30,556 bases of DNA from Dehalococcoidia bacterium. GTDB taxonomy: Bacteria > Chloroflexota > Dehalococcoidia > UBA3495. A program made the position numbers and the translations under genes. This document shows positions 23,920 through 30,556 of this stretch, one piece after another. Location of the stretch: positions 1 to 30,556 of the forward strand of contig JASMCQ010000053.1 in NCBI GenBank assembly GCA_030753265.1, written 5' to 3'. Every line of letters starts with the position of its first letter. The first letter of the stretch is position 1. The notes under the pieces are model-generated. The model saw only the letters and a program-made list of their open reading frames with translations. It made no database searches and was not told the DNA's origin.

Positions 23920-24768
23920 ATGCTGACCGAGGAGATCAAGCAAGCCATCAGGGTTCGCTACGGAAAGTTCGCCGCGTCAGGGGGCAATCAGGAAGCCTGT
24001 TGACCCAGCAAGGCGAAGCCCGGTTCGGGCTACGCGGTCGATCAAGGGCTCTACTCTCCGGAGGAGCTTGACCTGGTGCCGGAGGCCGCCCTCAACCTCA
24101 CCCGGGGTTGCGGCAACCCCACCGGCTTTGCCGGTCTCCGGAGCGGTGAAGTCGTGGTGGACTTCGGCTGCGGCGGGGGCATCGACGTGGTTCTGGCGGC
24201 GCACAAGGTGGGCCTCGACGGCAGGGTGGCCGGGGTAGATTTCGCCCCCGAGATGATTGAGCGCGCCAACCGCGCGGTAACCGAAGCCGGGCTGGCCGGC
24301 GGGAACGTTGAACTGCACGTCGCCGACCTGGCGAACACCCCCCTGGTGGATGGTTTCGCCGACGTGGTAATTTCCAACTGTGTCATTAACCTGTGCCCGG
24401 ATAAAGCGGAGATATACCGGGAAGCCTGCCGTGTCCTGAAAGCCGGCGGGCGGCTGGCCATTTCGGACATCGTCCTCACCGAGGACATCGGCCCCGAGTT
24501 GCGAGAGCGGTTCCGCTCAACCTGGTCCGGGTGTTTGGGAGGGGCCATCACCGAGGACGACTACTGGCAAACGGTGAGTGAAGCTGGTTTCTACGAGGTC
24601 CGCATCGTCAACCGCCACCTGCTCACCCCGGACGAACTGGCAGCCATGGCCTGTTGTCCCGGAGAGGAGTTCACCCCGGCCCCGGCCCCGGCGCAGGAGG
24701 AGCTGGCCCAAGTACAGGGGAAGGTGTCCAGCGTGAAGTTCACGGGAATCAAGCCCCGGCGGGCCTAG
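23920..24768 (+). CDS. arsM: Arsenite methyltransferase, candidate selenoprotein (in-frame TGA at codon 28)
   Basis: ArsM uses S-adenosylmethionine to methylate trivalent arsenic bound to Cys thiols. The frame starts at ATG 23920 (GAGG at 23910-23913, 6-nt spacer) and runs to 24768 in one frame, interrupted only by TGA at 24001-24003. Both sides of the TGA are family sequence: IRVRYGKFAASGGNQEAC before it, and GYAVDQGLYSPEELDLVPEA after it. Read through, the protein is 282 aa. Other features are GCGNPTG (Cys64), the SAM motif VVDFGCGGGID, ISNCVINLCP (Cys154) and WSGCLGGA (Cys205), which align in order with the As-binding Cys of algal ArsM. Residue 28 falls where relatives have a Cys pair. If the TGA is a true stop, only a 27-residue peptide is made, since the internal GTG at 24076 has no ribosome binding site. 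Confidence 0.85.
24013..24035 (+). promoter_or_regulatory. SECIS-like hairpin after the in-frame TGA of arsM
   Basis: GCG-A-AGCCCG, loop GTT, CGGGCT-A-CGC gives nine base pairs with one A-A mismatch. The loop begins 19 nt after the TGA, within the 16-37-nt range I recall for bacterial SECIS elements. If the top pair opens, the loop becomes GGTTC, with G in the first two positions as the bacterial consensus requires. Confidence 0.55.
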
Positions 24769-24863
24769 CCGGCGTACTTGCGCCAATCCGTTACATCTTG
24801 GGGCAGGATCGCCCGACGAGGAACCTACGAGCTTTGTACAAGTTGCTAGACTCGGCGATGCGG

Positions 24864-24899
24864 AAATCCCCCTGAGTCCCCCTTTATAAAGGGGGATTT
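24864..24899. repeat. Palindromic repeat between arsM and CoA-transferase 2
   Basis: TCCCCCTTTATAAAGGGGGA (24877-24896) is a perfect 20-nt palindrome. AAATCCCCCT (24864-24873) also pairs with AGGGGGATTT (24890-24899), so two alternative hairpins are possible. It may act as a terminator for arsM or be another intergenic repeat. Confidence 0.7.
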
Positions 24900-24959
24900 G
24901 GCCCCTCAATCAAGTCTAGCCGTCTATCCGTGGGCCCATAGTAGGCAAGGAGGAACACC

Positions 24960-26198
24960 ATGAGTGGAGGAAACCACGCGGCCCCTCTGAGCGGGATCCG
25001 GGGGGTGGACTTCAGCCGCACCCTGGCCGGGAGCCTGTCAGCCAACATCCTCTCGGACCTTGGCGCCGATATTATCATGGTGGAGGTCCCCAGCCGAGGC
25101 CCCCGGGGCATCGCGAAGAGCGGGCTGGCCGCCACCACCTCCGGCGGGGTGGACGCCCGGGGCAACTACGAGTGCCGGGGCAAGAAGAGCATAATTCTGA
25201 ACATCAACGAGCCCGAAGGTCTGGAAATCTTCCGGCAGATGGTAGAGCACCTGGACATCGTCCAGAACAACTGGCGTCCGGGGGCGGCGGAGCGGATAGG
25301 AGTGGACTACGAGACACTGAACAAGATCAACCCCCGCATCATCAGTTGCTCCATCAGCGGGTACGGCAACAAGGGGCCCTACCGGGAGCGGGGTTCCTTC
25401 GACAGCGTGGCCGCGGCCCACTCCGGGATGCTCAGCATGACGGGGGAGCCCAATGGGCCGCCCATGCTCGCCGGGCAGGCCTTCGTGGACTACTCCACCG
25501 CGGTGTGGGCCTCCCAGGGAATCCTGGCGGCCCTCTTTCACCGGGAGCACACCGGGGTGGGGCAAAACGTGGAGGTTTCCCTCTTTGAGGTTGGGCTCAG
25601 CACCCACACCTTCTTCGCGACCCAGCACCTCCTCAGCGGGAAGGTCCCCCGCGCCCCTGGCTGGTCGGTGGGCATGCTCAGCCTGGCGGGCATCTTTCCG
25701 ACCAAGGACGGCCACATCACCCTGGGTGTGCTGGGAGACCGTTCCTTTCCCCCACTCTGCCGGGTCTTGGGCCGGCCGGAATGGGGGGATGACCCTCGCT
25801 TCGCCACCGAGACGGAGCGGATGAGAAACAAGCGGCTGCTCCTGGAACTGGTGCATGAGGTCATGGTCCAGCAGCCCACCGAGTACTGGTATGAGCGCCT
25901 GGTGGAGGCCCGAGTGCCGGTGGCCCCGGTGAAGACCCTGGATGCCGCCCTGGCCGATCCTCAGGCCCAAGCCCTGGGCTGCGTCGTCAACGTGGAGGGC
26001 GTCGAGGGCAAGCCCGTCCCGATCGTGCGCAACCCCGTCAACCTCTCCAGCCACCAGCCCATCTACGATCCCGTGCCCCAGACGGGGCAGCACACCGCCG
26101 AGGTGCTGCAGGAGTTACTGGGATACTCCCAGCAGAAGATCGAGCAGCTTCAGAGGCAGGGCATCGTCTCCCTGGGTGAGAGCGGGAACGGACAGTAG
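24960..26198 (+). CDS. CaiB/BaiF family (class III) CoA-transferase 2
   Basis: A 412-aa class III CoA-transferase: LSGIRGVDFSRTLAG at the start, GADIIMVEVPSRG, the catalytic Asp177 in AGQAFVDYSTA, GILAALFHREHTGVGQ, and a C-terminal GQHTAEVLQELLGYS. AAGGAGGAA precedes the ATG. Its N-terminal half resembles the formyl-CoA/succinyl-CoA transferase type more than paralogues 1 and 3 do. CoA-transferase 3 follows after 63 bp on the same strand. Two-subunit class III enzymes exist (for example BbsEF for benzylsuccinate), so 2 and 3 could form a heteromer; this is inference. Confidence 0.92.
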   Translation: MSGGNHAAPLSGIRGVDFSRTLAGSLSANILSDLGADIIMVEVPSRGPRGIAKSGLAATTSGGVDARGNYECRGKKSIILNINEPEGLEIFRQMVEHLDIVQNNWRPGAAERIGVDYETLNKINPRIISCSISGYGNKGPYRERGSFDSVAAAHSGMLSMTGEPNGPPMLAGQAFVDYSTAVWASQGILAALFHREHTGVGQNVEVSLFEVGLSTHTFFATQHLLSGKVPRAPGWSVGMLSLAGIFPTKDGHITLGVLGDRSFPPLCRVLGRPEWGDDPRFATETERMRNKRLLLELVHEVMVQQPTEYWYERLVEARVPVAPVKTLDAALADPQAQALGCVVNVEGVEGKPVPIVRNPVNLSSHQPIYDPVPQTGQHTAEVLQELLGYSQQKIEQLQRQGIVSLGESGNGQ

Positions 26199-26261
26199 CG
26201 GCTCGCCCGTTTCTCCGAACGAGGAACTTCGCCGCATCCCAACCACCTCAGGAGGTGCACC

Positions 26262-27491
26262 ATGCCGTTGCCCCTGGAGGGCTACCGGATACTGGAACTC
26301 GCCATGATGGCCGCCGTCCCCTATGGTGTCCGGGACCTAGCGGACATGGGGGCCGAGGTCATCAAGGTCGAGGACCCGGGCATCGGGGACCGGTCCCGGC
26401 ACACCGCGACACCGAGCAACGCCAACTTCTTCCCAGCCTGCTCTTACAGCTACTTCTTCGAATCGGCCAACCGGGGGAAGCGATCGGTGGCCCTGAATCT
26501 GCGAGAGGAAGGGGGCCGGAACGCTCTCTATCGCCTCGTGCCCCACTGCGATGTTCTGGTCACGAGCCTGAGGATGCAGTCTCTGAAGCGCATGGGCCTG
26601 GACTACGCCACGGTGTCCCGCTACAACCCAACCATTATCTACGTGCACCTGAACACCTACGGGCCCCTGGGGGACGATGCCGAGCTGCCGGGGGTTGACG
26701 TCGCCGCCCAGGCCCGAAGCGGGTTCCTAAACATGATGCGCACCAGCGTAGAAAGCGACCCGGCCACCGCCGGGGTGTACGGCGCCGCCGACATGACCTC
26801 CAGCATCCAGGTGGCCTACGCCGTATGCGTGGCGCTGCTGGCTCGAGAGCGCACCGGGCTGGGCCAGGAGGTAAAGGTCTCCCTCATTGGGGCCATGCTC
26901 ACCGCCGGCGAGCTGCTCCTGGAGGGCTGCCTGAGCACCGGTAAGGACCCTCAGCCACCGGAGCGCGCCAGCATCTTAAACCCCACCCGAAGCCTGTACC
27001 GCTGCCGCGACGGCAAGTGGATATACCTGGCGATGACCGAGAGCGACCTGTTCTGGGGCGCCTTCTGCCAAGCCATCGGGGAGCCCGCCCTGGCCCAGAA
27101 CGCCCGCTTCAGCCATGGCGACCGCCGGGCCGAGAACAACCGGGAACTCATCGCCATCCTGGACCGGGTCTTCCTCACCCGCACCCGGGAGGATTGGTAC
27201 CAGGCCTTCAAGGAGCACGGCTGCCCCGCGGCCAAAGTCCAGTCTTATGCCGAGGTGGCCGAGGACCCTCAGGTAACGGAGAACGGGTACGTGACCACCG
27301 TGGACCACCCGGTGCACGGGCCGATGCGGACCCTGGGGGTGATGGTGAACCTCAGCCGGACCCCGGGAAGGGTGGGAGGTCCCGCCCCCGAGGTGGGTCA
27401 GCACACCGAAGAGGTGCTCATGAGTCTGGCGGGTTACTCGCCGGAGGAGGTACAGGGCTTGGTCCGGGACGGCGTCGCCGCCTGTGGCTAG
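26262..27491 (+). CDS. CaiB/BaiF family (class III) CoA-transferase 3
   Basis: A 409-aa class III CoA-transferase: LEGYRILELAMM, GAEVIKVEDPGIGDRSRH, Asp177 in YGAADMTSS at the catalytic position, ALLARERTGLGQEV and the C-terminal GQHTEEVLMSLAGYSPEEV. AGGAGG lies upstream of the ATG. Several segments (the PG-GDxSRH loop, the SLYRCRDGKWIYLA region, the REDWYQAFKEHGC region) parallel paralogue 1, suggesting duplication within this block. It is the last gene of the plus-strand catabolic group. Confidence 0.92.
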   Translation: MPLPLEGYRILELAMMAAVPYGVRDLADMGAEVIKVEDPGIGDRSRHTATPSNANFFPACSYSYFFESANRGKRSVALNLREEGGRNALYRLVPHCDVLVTSLRMQSLKRMGLDYATVSRYNPTIIYVHLNTYGPLGDDAELPGVDVAAQARSGFLNMMRTSVESDPATAGVYGAADMTSSIQVAYAVCVALLARERTGLGQEVKVSLIGAMLTAGELLLEGCLSTGKDPQPPERASILNPTRSLYRCRDGKWIYLAMTESDLFWGAFCQAIGEPALAQNARFSHGDRRAENNRELIAILDRVFLTRTREDWYQAFKEHGCPAAKVQSYAEVAEDPQVTENGYVTTVDHPVHGPMRTLGVMVNLSRTPGRVGGPAPEVGQHTEEVLMSLAGYSPEEVQGLVRDGVAACG

Positions 27492-27605
27492 GCCTGGGGC
27501 CGGCCCCGGCTGCCGGTAATTTCGACTTGCCCGCCTCGCCCCGGCTCACCGGCCTAACGAGGCGCCCCGGCCTCAAGGCCGATAACGATGGGAACGGGCA
27601 CGAAC

Positions 27606-27637
27606 AAAAAAGCAGCGCCCCGACCTGTCGGGGCGCT
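27606..27637 (-). terminator. Rho-independent terminator of the ABC exporter operon
   Basis: A perfect 10-bp stem (AGCGCCCCGA, 27614-27623, with 27628-27637; 4-nt loop) is followed on the minus strand by GC and then six Ts (27611-27606). It lies about 30 bp after the permease stop. Confidence 0.85.
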
Positions 27638-27669
27638 ACCGCTTCACAGAGCAAAGCCGAGATTATAGG

Positions 27670-28389
27670 CTACAGGTCTCGCTGGCCGAACATGCGGATG
27701 CCCAGGGGTGGCAGCACCACCAGCGGGATCACCAGGGCCGCCATAACGGGCCATTGGAGCGACCACTCGAAATCTCCTTGCAACACGGCCGGCACCCGGC
27801 CCAGGACCCCCACCGGGGAGAACTCTTCTGCCTGGTAGGCCATCAGCAGGCTGATGGCGGTGTACCAGAGGATGTAAATCATCCCCAACGAACCGGGGGT
27901 GTTGGTGACCACGGCGCTGAAGGTAACGCTCAGGAACACCAGCACGGTGAGTAGCAGCCCGATATAGGCTAGGGCAACCATGATGCCGTTGGCGTCCAGG
28001 TCGTTCGAGACGCCGTTGGCCATCATGGCGAAGGCCACCGGAGCGATGATGAGCACGGCCATGCCCAGGACGGTGATAGTGCGGGAGAAGAGCATGGCCA
28101 TCACAAACTGGATGGGAGTAACCCCGTGGCTGATTATGGAGGTTCCCAAGGTCCTCGGGTCGGTGCCGCCCGAGGAGGAGCCGATCGTCATGACCATGAA
28201 GCTCCCCAGGGCCACGTACAGCACCAAGAACCAGCCCAACAGGAAGGAGGTGCCCTCCTGGTCGAAGGTCCCCGAGAAGATTACACCCGAGAAGCCCCCC
28301 AAACCGCTGATGGCCAGCCACATCCACACCGTCACAGAGCGGGACATGGCCGCCAGGTCTTCTTCTAGCAAAGCCATGAACGCTTTCAT
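27670..28389 (-). CDS. ABC-2 type exporter, permease subunit
   Basis: A 239-aa integral membrane protein with about six hydrophobic helices (among them WMWLAISGLGGFSGVIF, FLLGWFLVLYVALGSF, VLGMAVLIIAPVAFAMM, IGLLLTVLVFLSVTFSA and a C-terminal VMAALVIPLVVLPPLG), the layout of ABC-2 permeases. Its start overlaps the stop of the ATPase gene as ATGA (28386-28389), so the subunits are translationally coupled. The exporter probably removes a drug, lipid or similar compound; the substrate is not readable. TTRTL-like motif PRTLGTSIISHGVTP is typical of this family. Confidence 0.87.
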   Translation of the reverse strand: MKAFMALLEEDLAAMSRSVTVWMWLAISGLGGFSGVIFSGTFDQEGTSFLLGWFLVLYVALGSFMVMTIGSSSGGTDPRTLGTSIISHGVTPIQFVMAMLFSRTITVLGMAVLIIAPVAFAMMANGVSNDLDANGIMVALAYIGLLLTVLVFLSVTFSAVVTNTPGSLGMIYILWYTAISLLMAYQAEEFSPVGVLGRVPAVLQGDFEWSLQWPVMAALVIPLVVLPPLGIRMFGQRDL

Positions 28390-29534
28390 ACCTGCTGCTC
28401 CTCCGCCACCCCGAGTGCTCCATTCACTCGCTCTTCGGGTAGAACCTGGTCGGGGTCGGTCATCATGGGCCGCATCCCCTCATTCTCGGAGGAGCGTTGA
28501 GCATCGAAAGCCCGGTTGAATCCCTTGAGCCGGTCGGCCTCCAGCCGCTTGAGGAAGGCGTCCTCAATCTCTCCACCGGAGCGGATGGACAGTAGCTCCA
28601 CCGGCGACTGACAGACCAACTCCAGCATCCGTCTGAGTTGCTGAGAAAAGCCGCGTTCGTCGCTGAAGTTGACCCTGATTACATCCGGGCTCAATTGCTC
28701 CCACCGGAGGACCTGGCTGTCGGCGGACAGGGACTGGCGGAAGTGATTCAGGTCCCCGGCCAGCCCCAAGTCGACCACGTTTTCCCGCACGAATTGCTTC
28801 ATCTCCATGATTGAGCCACAGAAAACCATCTTCCCCTCGTTCAACACCCCGATCTGGTCGCATACCTGGTCGGCGTCGGGCAGCAGGTGGGTGGAGACGA
28901 TCATGGTTTTGCCCTGGCTCTTCAGTTCTTTAATCAGGTCCAGGGTGTACTTACGGCCCGTGGGGTCCAGTCCCGCCGTGGGCTCATCCCACATCAGAAG
29001 GTCCGGATCGTTGACCATGGAGGCGGCGATGGCCATGCGAGTGGTCATGCCCGCCGAAAGTTTGCCGATTCGGGTGGAGGCAGCGCTCAACAGGTCAACG
29101 GCGTGGAGCAGCGACGAGAGGCGGCGGGCGCACTCTTTGCGGGGCACGCTCCGCAGCTTGCCCACCAACTCCAAGTAGGCGATGGGGGTCATTTCCCGGG
29201 GGTAGTGCTCCCCCTGGGGCAGGTACCCAATGCGGCGGCGCAGGTGACCGGTGTACATGCTCATCCGCTCGCCGAACACCTTTACCTCTCCGGCGGTGGG
29301 ATGCTGCAGGCCCATGATAAGGCGCAGGGTGGTGCTCTTGCCGGCTCCGTTGGGCCCCACCAGGCCGAAGGTGGACCCCTGAGGAATTTTGAAATTGATG
29401 CTGTTGACTGCTATCCAGCGGCGCTGGAACATCTTGGTCAGGTTGACTGCCTCAACCGCGTACACTTCACTTTCCTGACCGTTGTTCTCGTTCTCAACGG
29501 ATTTCTTCTTAAAGGGATTAAGTGCACCAAACAC
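28386..29534 (-). CDS. ABC-2 type exporter, ATP-binding subunit
   Basis: A 382-aa ABC ATPase. Walker A is GPNGAGKST, the Q-loop region is IGYLPQGEHYP, the signature is KLSAGMTTRM (LSAGM in place of LSGGQ), Walker B is LLMWDEPTAGLD, and the H-loop is VSTHLL. A C-terminal extension of about 130 residues follows the nucleotide-binding domain, as in drug/antibiotic-type exporters. The start is uncertain: GTG at 29534 with GAGG about 9 nt upstream is preferred, GTG 29543 and TTG 29609 are alternatives. It is the first gene of the two-gene operon ending at 27606. Confidence 0.88.
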   Translation of the reverse strand: MFGALNPFKKKSVENENNGQESEVYAVEAVNLTKMFQRRWIAVNSINFKIPQGSTFGLVGPNGAGKSTTLRLIMGLQHPTAGEVKVFGERMSMYTGHLRRRIGYLPQGEHYPREMTPIAYLELVGKLRSVPRKECARRLSSLLHAVDLLSAASTRIGKLSAGMTTRMAIAASMVNDPDLLMWDEPTAGLDPTGRKYTLDLIKELKSQGKTMIVSTHLLPDADQVCDQIGVLNEGKMVFCGSIMEMKQFVRENVVDLGLAGDLNHFRQSLSADSQVLRWEQLSPDVIRVNFSDERGFSQQLRRMLELVCQSPVELLSIRSGGEIEDAFLKRLEADRLKGFNRAFDAQRSSENEGMRPMMTDPDQVLPEERVNGALGVAEEQQV

Positions 29535-29850
29535 ATCGCTCACCTCGTTCCGGCGACTCCCGGCGCCTCGGCCGGCTTTCGTCACCGCCGGCCGAAACCG
29601 CTCTCGCAATCGTTGCTATTCTCTTAACATAATATACGAGCAAAATTCAAGACTTTAGTCAGACAGCTTTTAGCGCCAACGGGGTTTATAGCTAGTCGAT
29701 CCGGCCCAGACGGCGCCGCCGGCCCGTTCGCCAGACGGGTATTCCAGCAGGTTAGCATACTTTTCCCGGCGCTTTCACCCGCAACTACCGGAATAGGCTC
29801 CGATGAGCCCGGACCAACTGCTCCGGGCCTGAATTCGCCCGGGAAATAGT
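29535..29850. other. Intergenic region upstream of the ABC operon
   Basis: No gene is supported. An AT-rich stretch near 29620-29660 (minus-strand TATATTATG) is a likely place for the exporter promoter, but I cannot fit a good -35/-10 pair. Confidence 0.4.
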
Positions 29851-29887
29851 CAAAACAAAAGCCCCGACCCCTTTTCAGGGTATCGGG
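29851..29887 (-). terminator. Terminator downstream of the tRNA-fMet 3' fragment
   Basis: CCCGA (29863-29867) pairs with TCGGG (29883-29887) and the inner CCCT (29869-29872) with AGGG (29877-29880). On the minus strand the hairpin is followed by TTTTGTTTTG. It would have ended transcription of the original tRNA gene. Confidence 0.65.
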
Positions 29888-29910
29888 ACTCAATTCTGTA
29901 TCTAGTTTTT

Positions 29911-29955
29911 TGGTAGCGGGGGTTGGACTCGAACCAACGACCTTCGGGTTATGAG
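29911..29955 (-). other. 3' half of initiator tRNA-fMet(CAU), probable attachment site
   Basis: On the minus strand the sequence runs from anticodon loop CTCATAA (29955-29949) through CCCGA, a variable loop, the intact T-arm GTTGG-TTCGAGT-CCAAC, an acceptor strand CCCCGCTA and an encoded CCA (29913-29911). The last part matches initiator tRNA, with its CTCATAACCCGAAGGTCGT core. Upstream of the loop the 5' anticodon stem, D-arm and acceptor strand are missing. Such a clean break at the anticodon loop is what tyrosine-recombinase integration into a tRNA gene leaves behind. Confidence 0.75.
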
Positions 29956-30318
29956 TTCGATATCCTGCGTCCTTGAACGTCCACCAGGGTTTGTAGTGTA
30001 GCTAGATTCTCATGATTTGTCCGTCCTTGTCCATCAACATTCTTCAATATTTGCCCAGGTTGCTGTCAAAATTGCTGTCAAAAGCGATAGCTGGCTCAGA
30101 TACAGACGATTTGCCGCTTACACGGTCTCATTGCCCCATCCTTGGCAGCTTCGATATCGTCCTCTCGTTGTCCACTAGCCCTCCTCACACGTTTCATTCT
30201 AGCTGAGTATTCTACTTGCCGCTGCTACTGGTCTAGGGGGGAAGGTCAAATTTGCTTTGCTGTCCCAGGTACATAGTAGGCCTCCACGAACGGACCCCTT
30301 GCGAGACCTACAAATTAT
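29956..30318. other. Probable end of an integrated element, no recognised gene
   Basis: Composition is less GC-rich than in the rest of the window. The direct repeat TTGCTGTCAAAA / TTGCTGTCAAAA (about 30060-30084) lies near the att-like fragment and could be a recombinase arm site. A short minus-strand frame (about 30102-30240) reads MKRVRRASGQREDDIEAAK but is not recognised. Confidence 0.45.
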
Positions 30319-30556
30319 ATGTCTCTCACTGGAGAACCACCTCATCATCACAGCACCCAAGGGTGGGTGACTTTTCGATCATCACAGTGGGTGGCTTTTG
30401 GGTTGACAAACACAGGCCGACTAGGCGAGATTGAGGAACTCAACAGCTGGTTGGCTCTGACCATCAATATTTGGAACGACACGCCACAACCCGAAAACGG
30501 GGTCATCCTCACCAACAGGCAACTGGCCGCGTTTGAGAAGGCCCGGAGAAACAGGA
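30319..30556 (+). CDS. Unrecognised open frame running off the window
   Basis: From ATG 30319 the frame stays open for 79 codons to the window end. It contains GLTNTGRLGEIEELNSW and ALTINIWNDTPQPENG, then TNRQLAAFEKARRNR, which look like real protein (charged helix pattern). The N-terminal part is His/Ser/Trp-rich and may not be translated; a later start (GTG near 30391) is possible. No family is recognised. It would belong to the integrated element. Confidence 0.4.
   Translation, partial: MSLTGEPPHHHSTQGWVTFRSSQWVAFGLTNTGRLGEIEELNSWLALTINIWNDTPQPENGVILTNRQLAAFEKARRNR

Noticed and set aside
23920..24075. Frameshift as the cause of the broken arsM N terminus
   Set aside because: The frame before and after the TGA is the same (24001 and 24076 are in phase), so no base gain or loss is needed.
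24076..24768. arsM starting at GTG 24076 as a complete short gene
   Set aside because: There is no ribosome binding site, and clear family sequence continues upstream in the same frame to ATG 23920 with a good site. The TGA is better explained as Sec or a stop mutation.
29911..29990. Functional tRNA-Met gene
   Set aside because: The 5' acceptor strand, D-arm and the 5' side of the anticodon stem are absent, so no cloverleaf can form.

Overview
The window reads as one long piece of a GC-rich bacterial chromosome, most likely Chloroflexota (Dehalococcoidia/SAR202-like). That placement rests on gene style and gene set: HemQ-type haem enzyme, several class III CoA-transferases, an ATP-dependent benzoyl-CoA-reductase-like locus, GTG/TTG starts and many short palindromic intergenic repeats. 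It is an inference; no rRNA or other phylogenetic marker is present.

Left part (1-11.5 kb): mostly housekeeping genes. In order there are a truncated metallo-beta-lactamase-fold gene, an FmdB-type zinc-ribbon protein, dtd, a DinB-fold protein, nadC, a VIT1/CCC1-type metal transporter, nadA, miaB, tRNA-Ser(GCU), an Lrp/AsnC regulator, a 7Fe ferredoxin, aconitase and hemQ. Quinolinate synthase and quinolinate phosphoribosyltransferase lie near each other but not in one operon; nadB is not seen.

Middle (11.5-17.2 kb): a 124-bp MITE-like repeat with terminal inverted repeats, then a small three-gene operon (DUF2089 protein, small membrane protein, SHOCT-like protein). Its promoter carries a dense set of repeated motifs, and its middle gene has a one-base frameshift. 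Next come a truncated remnant of a cystathionine gamma-synthase-type gene, an NHL beta-propeller protein, a HAD phosphatase and a cyclase-family hydrolase.

Catabolic block (17.2-27.5 kb, all +): class III CoA-transferase, two 2-hydroxyacyl-CoA dehydratase/benzoyl-CoA reductase-type subunits, two BadF/BcrA-type ATPases, a 2[4Fe-4S] ferredoxin, a small GIY-YIG-like protein, an arsenite methyltransferase and two more class III CoA-transferases. A coherent reading is that CoA-transferases activate one or more acids and an ATP- and ferredoxin-driven reductase or dehydratase of the Azoarcus (bzdNOPQ) layout acts on the thioester. The substrate cannot be read from the sequence.

The most striking observation is arsM (23920-24768). 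Its frame is open from a well-placed start to the end except for one TGA at codon 28, directly after a Cys, where relatives are expected to have Cys-Cys. A 9-bp hairpin lies at the spacing expected of a bacterial SECIS. I call it a candidate selenocysteine-containing ArsM.

Right end (27.6-30.6 kb): an ABC-2 exporter pair on the minus strand ending at a clear terminator, then the isolated 3' half of an initiator tRNA-fMet gene (29911-29955). This marks the probable boundary of an integrated element that continues past the window.
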